A DNA stretch of 33,342 nucleotides from assembly GCA_944383515.1 (NCBI GenBank), contig CALWPV010000114.1:1-33342 (forward strand), given 5' to 3'. The notes under the pieces were generated by a model that had not been told where the DNA came from, ran no database searches, and saw only the letters and a program-made list of their open reading frames with translations. Made by a program: the position numbers and the translations under genes. Positions 24,552 through 33,055 of this stretch are shown one piece after another. This DNA is from an uncultured Clostridia bacterium. Lineage in GTDB: Bacteria > Bacillota > Clostridia > Lachnospirales > Bianqueaceae. Within the stretch, counting starts at the first letter, position 1; each line of letters starts with the position of its first letter.

Positions 24552-25808
24552 ATGGACTTACTGAAAAGCTTACAAAACGCGGATCCTGAGATTGCGCAGT
24601 TAATCGATCAGGAAACGCAGCGGCAGCACCATAAAATTGAATTGATTGCTTCAGAGAATTTTGTGTCGGAAGCCGTGATGACCGCTATGGGTTCACCGTT
24701 AACGAACAAGTATGCAGAGGGATATCCGGGCAAGCGCTATTATGGCGGCTGTGAAGTGGTGGATCAGGTAGAAAATCTGGCCATAGACAGAGCCAAGCAA
24801 TTGTTTAAGGCCGCGTTTGTGAATGTACAACCGCATTCGGGGTCGCAGGCTAATTTCGCGGTGTATCATGCGTTCTTAAAGCCGGGAGATACGATACTCG
24901 GTATGAATTTGGCGCATGGCGGGCATTTGACGCATGGCAGTCCGGTAAATATATCGGGGGCGCAATACCGAATTGTTAGCTATGGTGTGAATCGTGAGAC
25001 AGAACAAATCGATTACGACATGGTACGGAAGATCGCGAAAAAGGAGCGGCCGCGCCTCATAATTGCGGGTGCTTCCGCCTATTCCAGAGTGATCGATTTT
25101 AAACAATTTAGAGAAATTGCCGATGAGGTAGGCGCTTTTCTTATGGTGGATATGGCGCATATTGCCGGTTTGGTGGCGGCAGGGCTGCACCCAAGCCCCG
25201 TGCCGTATGCGCACGTGGTTACAACAACAACCCATAAGACGCTGCGCGGCCCTCGGGGCGGTATGATTTTATGTAACGACGAAGCCATTGCCACTGCAAT
25301 CAATAAGGCTGTTTTTCCAGGCATTCAGGGCGGGCCCTTGTGTCACGTGATTGCCGCTAAGGCCGTTAGTTTTAAAGAAGCGCTGCAGCCGTCGTTTGTC
25401 GAGTACCAAAGACAGGTGGTGGCGAATGCGAAGGCGCTGGCCGGTGGACTGCAAAAAAGAGGATTTACCATTGTTTCCGGTGGCACAGATACTCATGTTA
25501 TGTTGGTTAATTTGCGCAGTAAGGCATTAACAGGGAAAAAAGCAGAAGCATATTTAGACGAGGCATATATTACCTGTAATAAAAATGCCATTCCTTTTGA
25601 TACCGAAAAGCCCTGGATTACCAGTGGCATTCGTTTAGGAACGCCGGCGGTGACTACGCGTGGCATGAAAGAGACCGAAATGGATCAAATTGCCGGTATG
25701 ATCGATTGTATGCTGACCGATCCGCTGCACCCAGCCGGCCGTGTACGCGCCATGGTGGAAGCGCTAACGGAACGTTTTCCGTTATATCCGAATAGAAGGG
25801 AGGAATAA
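24552..25808 (+). CDS. glyA: Serine hydroxymethyltransferase
   Basis: The 418-residue protein starts at an ATG 5 bp after AGGAGG. It shows [14 protein letters not shown] near residue 30, [11 protein letters not shown] for folate and PLP binding, and the PLP lysine Lys229 in [14 protein letters not shown]. It converts serine and tetrahydrofolate to glycine and methylene-tetrahydrofolate, the substrate of MetF encoded at 17196. The length is normal. A GNAT acetyltransferase starts only 7 bp after its stop, so they are co-transcribed. The promoter is shared in region, but not in sequence, with the divergent ThrE-type exporter. No SAM or glycine riboswitch is visible in the short leader. Confidence 0.97.
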   Translation: MDLLKSLQNADPEIAQLIDQETQRQHHKIELIASENFVSEAVMTAMGSPLTNKYAEGYPGKRYYGGCEVVDQVENLAIDRAKQLFKAAFVNVQPHSGSQANFAVYHAFLKPGDTILGMNLAHGGHLTHGSPVNISGAQYRIVSYGVNRETEQIDYDMVRKIAKKERPRLIIAGASAYSRVIDFKQFREIADEVGAFLMVDMAHIAGLVAAGLHPSPVPYAHVVTTTTHKTLRGPRGGMILCNDEAIATAINKAVFPGIQGGPLCHVIAAKAVSFKEALQPSFVEYQRQVVANAKALAGGLQKRGFTIVSGGTDTHVMLVNLRSKALTGKKAEAYLDEAYITCNKNAIPFDTEKPWITSGIRLGTPAVTTRGMKETEMDQIAGMIDCMLTDPLHPAGRVRAMVEALTERFPLYPNRREE

Positions 25809-25815
25809 ACGGGAT

Positions 25816-26283
25816 ATGCCAGATATGTTAGTGAATTTATATAGACTGCCTTCCAATCAGGAGAATCTGGAAAAGTTAAGGCAAAAAGGAATTGTCATAC
25901 ACAGGGCTCTGGCGCCTGATCGCCATAAAGTAATGCAGTTTGCCCGTGAGCACTTTGGCGAGGGATGGGCCAGCGAAGTATCCGCTGCGTTTAGCAATCA
26001 GCCGGTTAGCTGCTTTATTGCGGTTCGCGATCGTCAGCTGCTGGGCTTTGCCTGTTATGACGCAACGGCTAAAGATTATTTTGGGCCTACCGGCGTGCTG
26101 GAAGAAGAGCGCGGACAGGGCATTGGCCTAGCGCTACTTTTACAAAGCATGGAGGGCCTGCGGGAAATGGGCTATGGGTATGCGATTATTGGCGCGGCCG
26201 GTCCGGTAGGGTTTTATGAAAAATGCTGCCATGCACAGGTGATTGAGCAAGATACGCCCAATGTGTATAGCCGCATGATATAA
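25816..26283 (+). CDS. GNAT family N-acetyltransferase
   Basis: The 155-residue protein starts at an ATG 7 bp after the glyA stop; the GGGAGG that could serve it is inside the glyA end, 13 bp away, which is long. The central GNAT features are visible: CFIAVRDRQLLGFACY as two beta strands, then GVLEEERGQGIGLALLLQSM, in which RGQGIG is the acetyl-CoA-binding motif A. The C-terminal GFYEKCC motif is also typical. Substrate is unknown. Being in the glyA operon does not by itself identify one. It might modify an amino acid, an amine or a protein. Confidence 0.85.
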   Translation: MPDMLVNLYRLPSNQENLEKLRQKGIVIHRALAPDRHKVMQFAREHFGEGWASEVSAAFSNQPVSCFIAVRDRQLLGFACYDATAKDYFGPTGVLEEERGQGIGLALLLQSMEGLREMGYGYAIIGAAGPVGFYEKCCHAQVIEQDTPNVYSRMI

Positions 26284-26338
26284 GTAAGCTAAGAGCAACC
26301 TTGCTTAAAGCATATATTTTTTATAGGAGGTAACAGGA

Positions 26339-27457
26339 ATGAGCTACTTGGGTGAAGACATTAAAAAACTAGGGTTTGGTTTTATGCGCCTGCCGATGAA
26401 CGGTGAAGAAGTCGATATAGAGCAAACCAAAAAAATGGTGGATCATTATATGGAGCTTGGCTTTTCTTATTTTGATACCGCATATGTATACATGAACGGA
26501 AAATCAGAGAGGGCCATTTGTGACGCGGTTGTTAGCCGCTACCCGAGGGAATCTTTCCAGCTGGCAACCAAAATGCCTATGCACCCCATTAAAGAGTACG
26601 CAGATTATCAGCCGATTTTTAATGAATCGCTGGAGCGTACTCAGGCGGGATATTTCGATTTCTATTTGCTGCATGCGCTCAACAAGGATTCTGCGAAAAA
26701 AGCGGATGAGACGGGCGGCTGGAAGTTTATTCAGGAAATGAAGGCAAAAGGGCTGATTAAGCATATTGGTTTTTCATTCCACGATAGCGCCGCGGTGCTG
26801 GATGAAATTTTAACGAATCATCCGGAAGCCGAGTTTGTGCAGCTGCAGATTAACTATGCAGACTGGGAGAGCGACAATGTGCAGTCCCGTCTCTGTTATG
26901 AGGTGGCTAGAAAACACAATGTGCCGGTCATTATTATGGAGCCGGTAAAAGGCGGATCATTGGCGGCTATGTCTGAAGAGCTGGAGGCCAAATTTAAACA
27001 GGCCAATCCGGAGGCTTCCGTGGCGTCTTGGGCCATTCGTTACGCGGCTTCTTTAGAAGGGCTGGTTACCGTACTTTCGGGTATGAGTAATGAGGAGCAG
27101 TTGCAGGATAATACTTCTTATATGAAGGATTTCAAACCGCTTACCGATAAGGAAAGAGCGGTCATTGCCGAAGTGGTTGAAATTTTCAATCGGGCGCCCA
27201 AAATTCCTTGTACGGCATGTCAATATTGTGTCGATGATTGCCCCATGAAGATCAATATTCCAAGAATTTTCAGCACAATGAATCATTACATGACCTTTGG
27301 TAATTTGGAAGCAGATCAGCGCAGCTATGAGAATGTAGTCAAAGACCGTGGTCGCGCCTCGGAATGCTTGCATTGCGGCAGCTGTGAGAGCCGCTGCCCT
27401 CAGCATATTGAAATTATCAAAGAGCTGGAAAAGATCGCTGCGACTTTAGAAGCATAA
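26339..27457 (+). CDS. Aldo/keto reductase with two C-terminal [4Fe-4S] ferredoxin motifs
   Basis: The 372-residue protein starts at an ATG after TAGGAGG. The N-terminal aldo/keto reductase barrel shows GFGFMRLPMN, FDTAYVYMNGKSE with the catalytic Asp and Tyr, LATKMP with the Lys, and DFYLLHAL with the His. A ferredoxin-like tail follows, with two cluster motifs, CxxCxxCxxxCP, at Cys291-301 and Cys343-353. It is expected to bind two clusters and may pass electrons between ferredoxin and a carbonyl substrate, unlike purely NAD(P)H-dependent members. It is common in anaerobes (COG1453), with the substrate unknown. The barrel is normal in length. It has about 55 bp of upstream spacing after the GNAT gene and may be in the same transcript. 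Confidence 0.9.
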   Translation: MSYLGEDIKKLGFGFMRLPMNGEEVDIEQTKKMVDHYMELGFSYFDTAYVYMNGKSERAICDAVVSRYPRESFQLATKMPMHPIKEYADYQPIFNESLERTQAGYFDFYLLHALNKDSAKKADETGGWKFIQEMKAKGLIKHIGFSFHDSAAVLDEILTNHPEAEFVQLQINYADWESDNVQSRLCYEVARKHNVPVIIMEPVKGGSLAAMSEELEAKFKQANPEASVASWAIRYAASLEGLVTVLSGMSNEEQLQDNTSYMKDFKPLTDKERAVIAEVVEIFNRAPKIPCTACQYCVDDCPMKINIPRIFSTMNHYMTFGNLEADQRSYENVVKDRGRASECLHCGSCESRCPQHIEIIKELEKIAATLEA

Positions 27458-27472
27458 TTTTAACGCAATAGA

Positions 27473-27510
27473 CATAAAAAGGAGGCTGGACGCCCGGCCT
27501 CCTTTTTATG
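27473..27510. terminator. Terminator after the aldo/keto reductase
   Basis: A 17-bp stem (CATAAAAAGGAGGCTGG with CCGGCCTCCTTTTTATG, one G-U pair) has an ACGC loop, and a T-run lies in the right arm. It sits only 17 bp before the next gene's start, whose promoter was not located. Confidence 0.85.
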
Positions 27511-27526
27511 CTGGAATGGAGAGAAA

Positions 27527-28894
27527 ATGGAAAAAGATTCAAAAGTCTATTTATTTGAAGAAATGCCTATTTCCAAAGCAGTTGTGAAACTTTGTGTGCC
27601 CACAGTGCTCAGCTCTTTGGTTATGGTTATTTACAATTTGGCCGATACATATTTTGTTGGCATGTTAAACGATCCTATTCAAAACGCGGCGGTAACACTG
27701 GCAGCGCCGGTTATGTTAGCGTTTAATGCGATCAATAACCTATTCGGCGTAGGAACGTCTAGCATGATGAGCCGGGCCCTAGGACGCCGAGATTATGATA
27801 CGGTGCGGCGCAGCTCGGCGGTTGGCTTTTACTGTACGCTCATTTGTGCGGTTATTTTCTCAATTTTGTGCACGGCGGCGGGCGATCCACTGCTGAATTT
27901 GCTTGGCGCCAGCGCGGAAACGAAAGACGCAACCGTGGGGTATATGTTATGGACCGTATATTTAGGAGCGGTGCCGGCTATTTTAAATGTTGTAATGGCC
28001 TATTTGGTTCGGGCAGAGGGCTCTTCTTTGCATGCCAGCATTGGAACCATGAGCGGCTGTATTTTAAATATTATTTTAGACCCTATTTTTGTATTGCCGT
28101 GGGGCTTTAATATGGGAGCCGAAGGCGCCGGACTCGCCACGTTTATTTCCAACTGCGTAGCCTGCCTGTACTTTTTTGTACTGCTGTATATTAAAAGAGG
28201 AAAAACGTATGTTTGCATCAATCCGGCCATGTTTCGCCCGCGCAGATCTATTATTTTCGGGATTTGCGGCGTAGGAATTCCGGCCTCGATTCAGAATTTG
28301 CTAAATGTAACCGGTATGACGGTGCTGAACAATTTTACGTCTGCGTTTGGCTCCGACGCCGTAGCCGCTATGGGTATTGCGCAAAAAATTAACAACGTTC
28401 CTTTTCAGGTGGCTATGGGGTTATCGCAGGGCATTATGCCTCTCATTAGTTATAACTATTCCAGCGGCAATAGTCAGCGTATGAAAAAAGGCTTTTTCTT
28501 TACGGCCCGCATGTCTTTAATTGCCCTTCTCGTGGTTATGGTATGCTTCCTAGTGGGGGCTGAGGGCCTGATCCGCCTGTTTATGGACAACGATCAAATT
28601 GTTCTATATGGAAGCCGGTTCATGCGCGGCTTCTGTTTGGCACTGCCGTTTTTGTGTATCGACTTTTTGGCTGTCGGCGTTTTTCAGGCCTGCGGTCTGG
28701 GACGCAATGCACTTGTTTTCGCGATTTTGCGTAAAATTGTGCTAGAAATTCCGGCCATTATTGTACTCAATCGGCTCTTTCCGTTATTTGGTATGGCCTA
28801 TGCTCAGCCTTTTTCGGAGCTGATTTTGGCCATTGCTTCCATTGTGGTTTTGGGAAAACTGTTTAAAAGCTTAGAACAAGGACAGAGGCATTAA
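27527..28894 (+). CDS. MATE family efflux transporter
   Basis: The 455-residue membrane protein starts at an ATG after GGAGAG. It has about twelve hydrophobic segments and typical MATE features: LCVPTVLSSLVMVIYNLADTYFVG in the N-terminal half and MGLSQGIMPLISYNYSSGN in the C-terminal half. It would export drugs or metabolites using an ion gradient. It differs clearly in sequence from the other MATE at 8986-10320, so this is not a recent duplication. Its stop is 3 bp before the rarA ATG, so both are in one transcript. The preceding terminator ends only 17 bp before the start codon, which suggests read-through, or a promoter buried in that hairpin. Confidence 0.93.
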   Translation: MEKDSKVYLFEEMPISKAVVKLCVPTVLSSLVMVIYNLADTYFVGMLNDPIQNAAVTLAAPVMLAFNAINNLFGVGTSSMMSRALGRRDYDTVRRSSAVGFYCTLICAVIFSILCTAAGDPLLNLLGASAETKDATVGYMLWTVYLGAVPAILNVVMAYLVRAEGSSLHASIGTMSGCILNIILDPIFVLPWGFNMGAEGAGLATFISNCVACLYFFVLLYIKRGKTYVCINPAMFRPRRSIIFGICGVGIPASIQNLLNVTGMTVLNNFTSAFGSDAVAAMGIAQKINNVPFQVAMGLSQGIMPLISYNYSSGNSQRMKKGFFFTARMSLIALLVVMVCFLVGAEGLIRLFMDNDQIVLYGSRFMRGFCLALPFLCIDFLAVGVFQACGLGRNALVFAILRKIVLEIPAIIVLNRLFPLFGMAYAQPFSELILAIASIVVLGKLFKSLEQGQRH

Positions 28895-28897
28895 ACC

Positions 28898-30220
28898 ATG
28901 GACCAAATGAATCTCTTTGAAGAACGAGTAAGCTTGGCGCCGCTGGCCAGCCGGCTTAGGCCGCAGCGGTTAGAAGATATAGTGGGCCAACAGCATTTGC
29001 TGGGTCCGGGAAAGATTTTGCGCCGTCTTATTGAAAACGATCAGATTAGCTCTATGATTTTCTGGGGACCACCTGGCGTTGGCAAAACCACGCTCGCCAG
29101 GGTGATTGCCAACCATACCAAAGCCGAATTTGTCGATTTTAGCGCGGTCACAAGCGGAATCAAAGAGATTAAAGAGGTTATGGCCAGAGCCGATGTAAGC
29201 CGGCGCATGGGGCGCCGCACGCTGCTGTTTGTAGACGAAATCCACCGCTTTAATAAAGCGCAGCAAGACGCTTTTCTGCCATTTGTAGAAAAAGGCAGCA
29301 TTATTTTGGTAGGCGCGACAACGGAAAATCCCTCGTTTGAGATTAACAGCGCCCTTTTGTCTCGCTGCCGCGTTTTTGTGTTGCAGGCGCTTAGCGAAGA
29401 CGAAATGATGCAGCTGCTTGTGCGGGCGCTGCGCCATTCCCAGGGCTATGGCGATCAGCCTGTGGCTATTTCAGAGGAACAATTACGGGCAATTGCCCGC
29501 TTTGCGGGTGGAGACGCGCGCATGGCGCTCAGCACGCTGGAAATGGCTGTGCTTAACGGTGAAATTAGCCGGGAGGCTATTACGGTTACAGACGAAGTGC
29601 TGCATCAGTGCTTAAATCAGCGCTCGCTCTTGTACGACAAAAATGGCGAGGAACATTATAATCTGATTTCGGCGCTGCATAAATCGATGCGTAACAGTGA
29701 TCCCGACGCGGCTGTGTATTATTTGCACCGTATGCTGCAAGGGGGAGAGGAGCCTTTATATATTGCCCGCCGGCTTATTCGGTTTGCCAGTGAGGATATT
29801 GGCATGGCCGATAGCCAGGCGCTGCCGCTCGCGGTCGCAGCCTATCAGGCGTGTCATTTTAACGGTATGCCGGAGTGTGATGTAAATTTAACGCATGTCG
29901 TCATTTATTTGTCTATGGCGCCGAAATCGAATGCGGCTTATGTAGCCTGTTTAAAAGGAAAGGACGATGCAAAGGCATACCCTGCGGAGCCGGTGCCGCT
30001 GCAGATTCGCAACGCGCCAACGCAGCTTATGAAGGAGCTGCATTATGGCGAGGGGTATCAGTACGCGCACGATGCAGAAGAAAAGCTAACGGTTATGCCC
30101 TGTCTTCCGGAGGCGCTGCAGGGACATTGTTATTATCAGCCCACGCAGTCAGGAAAAGAAAAAGAAGTAAGCGAGCGTTTGGAACAAATTCGGCGCTGGA
30201 AACAAAGTAGAACCGAATAA
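28898..30220 (+). CDS. rarA: Replication-associated recombination protein A (AAA+ ATPase)
   Basis: The 440-residue protein starts at an ATG with AGAGG upstream, 3 bp after the MATE stop. It shows RPQRLEDIVGQQHLLGPGK, Walker A GPPGVGKT at residues 57-64, and Walker B LLFVDEIHRFNK with Asp113-Glu114. Then come sensor TTENPSFEIN, ALLSRCRVF and the C-terminal RarA/MgsA domain (RLIRFASEDIGMAD). It is of the clamp-loader-like family that acts at stalled forks. The length is typical. The pairing with a MATE gene is not known to have meaning. A bidirectional terminator follows immediately. Confidence 0.96.
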   Translation: MDQMNLFEERVSLAPLASRLRPQRLEDIVGQQHLLGPGKILRRLIENDQISSMIFWGPPGVGKTTLARVIANHTKAEFVDFSAVTSGIKEIKEVMARADVSRRMGRRTLLFVDEIHRFNKAQQDAFLPFVEKGSIILVGATTENPSFEINSALLSRCRVFVLQALSEDEMMQLLVRALRHSQGYGDQPVAISEEQLRAIARFAGGDARMALSTLEMAVLNGEISREAITVTDEVLHQCLNQRSLLYDKNGEEHYNLISALHKSMRNSDPDAAVYYLHRMLQGGEEPLYIARRLIRFASEDIGMADSQALPLAVAAYQACHFNGMPECDVNLTHVVIYLSMAPKSNAAYVACLKGKDDAKAYPAEPVPLQIRNAPTQLMKELHYGEGYQYAHDAEEKLTVMPCLPEALQGHCYYQPTQSGKEKEVSERLEQIRRWKQSRTE

Positions 30221-30258
30221 AAAAATCCCGTGAAATCCTTGGATTTTACGGGATTTTT
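30221..30258. terminator. Bidirectional terminator between rarA and degV
   Basis: An 18-bp stem with one G-U pair (30221-30238 with 30241-30258) has ATCCCGT/ACGGGAT at its base, A-runs on the left and T-runs on the right. It serves both convergent genes. Confidence 0.93.
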
Positions 30259-30270
30259 TATAAACGCTAG

Positions 30271-31158
30271 TTAAGAGGAACGCCGAGAGCCCCAGAAAAA
30301 TAGAGCAATTGTTCCCGGCCCTGTGTGGCTGCCAATGGTAGTGCCAATCGGATTGATTAAAACCTTACCTTTTAAATGGGGAAAGGCGGCTTCTACCAGC
30401 GAGGCAACTTGGCGGGCCTGATCGTAGAACGCAGAGTGAGAAATATAGCATTTATCGGCGTAGGCTAATCTGCCCTGCGCATATTCCTTCATTTTTTCGA
30501 CAATGCGATGCGTAACAGCGGTCACGCCCCGCACTTTAAACCGGGGAATGAGTTTACCCTGGTCGTCCATATTCAGGAGCGGACAAATATGCAAAACCGT
30601 GCCAAACCAGCCCGAGGCTTTGGAAATGCGACCGCCTTTTACATAAAAAGACAAATCGGTAGAGAAGAACCAATGGTGAACCTCGAGTTTATGCTCTTCG
30701 GCCCATTGGTAGACCTCGTCAATCGAATGTCCTTCGTCGCGCAAATCGGCGAGGCGGTCCATGAGCAGTCCGTAACCGGAAGAAGCTCCCAGGGAATCGA
30801 CAACATAAATTTTACGCTGGGGATATTTCTCTTTTAACATATCGCGAGCGATACAAGCGGAATTATAGGTGCCCGACAAGCCGGAAGACAGGGAAATATG
30901 CAGAACGTCTTGCCCGGCTTCTAAAAAGGGAGTAAAATACTGTACGTATTCTTCAACATTGATTTGTGAAGTCTTGGTTTCGGCGCCACCGGCCATAGCC
31001 TGATAGAACTGATCGAAGGGAATGCTCTTCCCCAAATCGTCGAGATACGACATTCCATTAATGGAAAAATGAAAACAGATATAATGGATATTGCGACTGA
31101 CAAAATGCTGTTCGCTAAGGTCGGCGGTTGAGCAGCAGCTTAAAATGAACGCATTCAT
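30271..31158 (-). CDS. DegV family fatty-acid-binding protein
   Basis: The 295-residue protein starts at an ATG after AAGGGAGG. DegV features are GAETKTSQINVEEY, HISLSSGLSGTYNSA (residues 88-101), VVDSLGASSGYG and the C-terminal GTTIGSHTGPGTIALFFWG. In Gram-positive bacteria the related FakB proteins present fatty acids to the kinase FakA. DegV proteins bind a fatty acid in such a pocket, but no fakA is seen here. Residues LSCCSTADLS replace the usual N-terminal DSTADL region, with Cys instead of the usual Asp; this might alter ligand contacts. It is transcribed divergently from the tetR operon and shares its intergenic region. Confidence 0.9.
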   Translation of the reverse strand: MNAFILSCCSTADLSEQHFVSRNIHYICFHFSINGMSYLDDLGKSIPFDQFYQAMAGGAETKTSQINVEEYVQYFTPFLEAGQDVLHISLSSGLSGTYNSACIARDMLKEKYPQRKIYVVDSLGASSGYGLLMDRLADLRDEGHSIDEVYQWAEEHKLEVHHWFFSTDLSFYVKGGRISKASGWFGTVLHICPLLNMDDQGKLIPRFKVRGVTAVTHRIVEKMKEYAQGRLAYADKCYISHSAFYDQARQVASLVEAAFPHLKGKVLINPIGTTIGSHTGPGTIALFFWGSRRSS

Positions 31159-31180
31159 ATACAGTAACCTCCCTTGAAAA

Positions 31181-31214
31181 TTGACAGATATTTATACAGA
31201 TGTTATAATAACAT
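31181..31214 (+). promoter_or_regulatory. Consensus promoter with a palindromic operator over the -10 box (tetR operon)
   Basis: TTGACA at 31181-31186 and TATAAT at 31204-31209 are 17 bp apart, a perfect consensus. The perfect palindrome ATGTTAT-A-ATAACAT (31200-31214) covers the -10. It is a likely binding site for the TetR protein encoded next, which would repress its own operon and, since degV diverges here, perhaps degV too. Confidence 0.75.
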
Positions 31215-31344
31215 ACAAGAAAGAAAGATGCAAGATGGTTCTTAAATAAATCTTAATGATTTGAATCTCTGGATCAGGGTTCAGACCCAATACAAGGGAA
31301 GTCATTCCTGACCGAAAGGAGCATAACTATATCACTCAATTTGT

Positions 31345-31944
31345 ATGGAAGATATTCGCATTATTAAAACGAAAAACCGGATTCAACAGGCTTTTATTGA
31401 AATGCTGCAAACTAAAGCGTTTGACCGGATCAATGTAACGGAGCTATGTCAAAAAGCGCAGATTAGCCGTATTACTTTCTATGCGCATTATCATGATAAA
31501 TACGATTTATTAAAGCAAATTGAAGAGGAGCTGTTAAAGCAGGCTTCTCAGTCATTTGAGTCTTTGCAGGCTCAGAATAACGAGCAGCAGGATGCGCGGC
31601 AAACGTACCAGAATATGCTGGACTGTATTTTGAGCTTATTTACTATGCATGGTGATTTTTTGCAGCAAATTTCACAGCGGCGTAATCCAGAGCTGTTTTA
31701 TTCGTTTTATCAACGCATTTTAGACCGAGTGATCTCCTGTATTGAAACGGAACAAAGCAAACTAAAGCCCAAAGTCAACAGCAGGCGATTCTCTGCGTTT
31801 ATCTGTAATGGCCTTTGGGCCTATATTGTGGAATGCTACCATGATCAGGAGAAGCTAGAGCAAATCCGTATAGAGGCGCATACGCTGCTTGACGGTATTT
31901 TGCATTCGGAGATCATGAACCAGTCAGAGGAGGTTAAATCATGA
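31345..31944 (+). CDS. TetR/AcrR family transcriptional regulator
   Basis: The 199-residue protein has the N-terminal TetR helix-turn-helix: RIQQAFIEMLQTKAFDRINV then ELCQKAQISRITFYAHYHDKYDLL near residues 33-56, with the recognition helix SRITFYAHY. The rest is an all-helical ligand/dimer domain, with the C-terminal NGLWAYIVECYH typical of the TetR_C_8 type. The ATG is about 24 bp after AAAGGAG, with no other start in between except a rare ATT, so initiation may be weak. A palindrome overlapping its promoter suggests self-repression. Its stop overlaps the next gene's start by ATGA. The ligand is unknown. Confidence 0.92.
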   Translation: MEDIRIIKTKNRIQQAFIEMLQTKAFDRINVTELCQKAQISRITFYAHYHDKYDLLKQIEEELLKQASQSFESLQAQNNEQQDARQTYQNMLDCILSLFTMHGDFLQQISQRRNPELFYSFYQRILDRVISCIETEQSKLKPKVNSRRFSAFICNGLWAYIVECYHDQEKLEQIRIEAHTLLDGILHSEIMNQSEEVKS

Positions 31945-33035
31945 AAATGTTGATTCCGATCGATCCTTATGATTTTGCTGGTATGGAGATCTGGCTTCAG
32001 ACCATGGAAGCCAAGGGATATAGATTGCAGAAGGCCGGGTATTTTACGGCTACCTTTAGTCAGCAGGCGCCGCAGGTCGCATGGTATTTTGTTGTTCCTG
32101 GAGCTGATCAAGAGCAAGAAAGAATTGAATCTTTGGGGTGGCGCTTGGTAACAGGAACAAAAATGCGTTGGTTTATTTATCGGTCTGAAGCGGAGAAGGA
32201 AGGGCCGCGGTGGGTCAATAATCAGGAAGCGATGCAGCAGGAAGTAAAAAAAGCGTTGCGCGGCATTGGAATTCGCATTGCAGAATTTATATTTTGGATT
32301 ACGGTCTTTGTGTTAATTTGCACGCTGGCAGCACCGGGACAGCTTCCCACCCTTGTTTTAAACGATGCGCTCATGGGAGCGATTGTGGTATTGCTTTTTT
32401 GGGAGATTATGCAGATCAGGACCGACGTTAAACGGTATCGGTGGCTTAAGCAGTATGCAAAAGAGCAGCGAGATACCGCAAGGCGCAGGCCGGTACGCAA
32501 GATTCTTTACATGCTCTTCTTTTTACTCATGGCCAGCGAAGGCATTCTCTGGGGACTTGGCGCGGCCCAAAGCTGGGAAAAGCCGGTTTCTCAAACCGAT
32601 CTTTCGTATGTGACCTTAGATAAGCTGGAAGGAGAAGCGCTGGATTATTCCGAATATCGGAAGGAATATGGCAATACCGCGCAGTATAAAACTTCTTGGT
32701 TAGTGCCCGAGCAGCTGGAAATTACGCTGAGCGGTCAGAAGGCCAATGATTATGTGCCGGTTATGCAGATACGCCAGTACCAGGTGCGTTTTGAGGGCAT
32801 GGGATCGACTTTGCTGCGGGCCGTCATGACGGCCAGTCTAAGCTGGAATAGCCGCCTCATAGCGAAGCCGATTAGTGTAGCCGGCTGTGACGAAGCGTAC
32901 AGCGCTTCCTCTAATAACGTACAATATTTGTTTTTACGTAAAGCCGATCAGCTGATGACAGTGTATTACGTGGGAGAACAAACCCTAGTGGAGCACGCGG
33001 AGCTATTTGAGCAGCAGCTAGTTTTGGAAGAATAG
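31941..33035 (+). CDS. DUF2812-like membrane protein
   Basis: The 364-residue protein overlaps tetR by ATGA, so translation is coupled. The N-terminal part resembles DUF2812: IDPYDFAGMEIWLQTMEAKGYRLQ, then GWRLVTGTKMRWFIYRSE near residues 66-82. Three hydrophobic segments follow at about 112-131, 138-157 and 187-208. A long C-terminal region (from about 210) has no clear homologue that I recognise and would face one side of the membrane. DUF2812 proteins in Bacillota often sit beside PadR- or TetR-type regulators and may be regulated membrane sensors; the role is unknown. The following gene begins 20 bp downstream. Confident as a gene, moderate as to family. Confidence 0.8.
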   Translation: MKMLIPIDPYDFAGMEIWLQTMEAKGYRLQKAGYFTATFSQQAPQVAWYFVVPGADQEQERIESLGWRLVTGTKMRWFIYRSEAEKEGPRWVNNQEAMQQEVKKALRGIGIRIAEFIFWITVFVLICTLAAPGQLPTLVLNDALMGAIVVLLFWEIMQIRTDVKRYRWLKQYAKEQRDTARRRPVRKILYMLFFLLMASEGILWGLGAAQSWEKPVSQTDLSYVTLDKLEGEALDYSEYRKEYGNTAQYKTSWLVPEQLEITLSGQKANDYVPVMQIRQYQVRFEGMGSTLLRAVMTASLSWNSRLIAKPISVAGCDEAYSASSNNVQYLFLRKADQLMTVYYVGEQTLVEHAELFEQQLVLEE

Positions 33036-33055
33036 TATTGGCGTGGAGGATTCGT

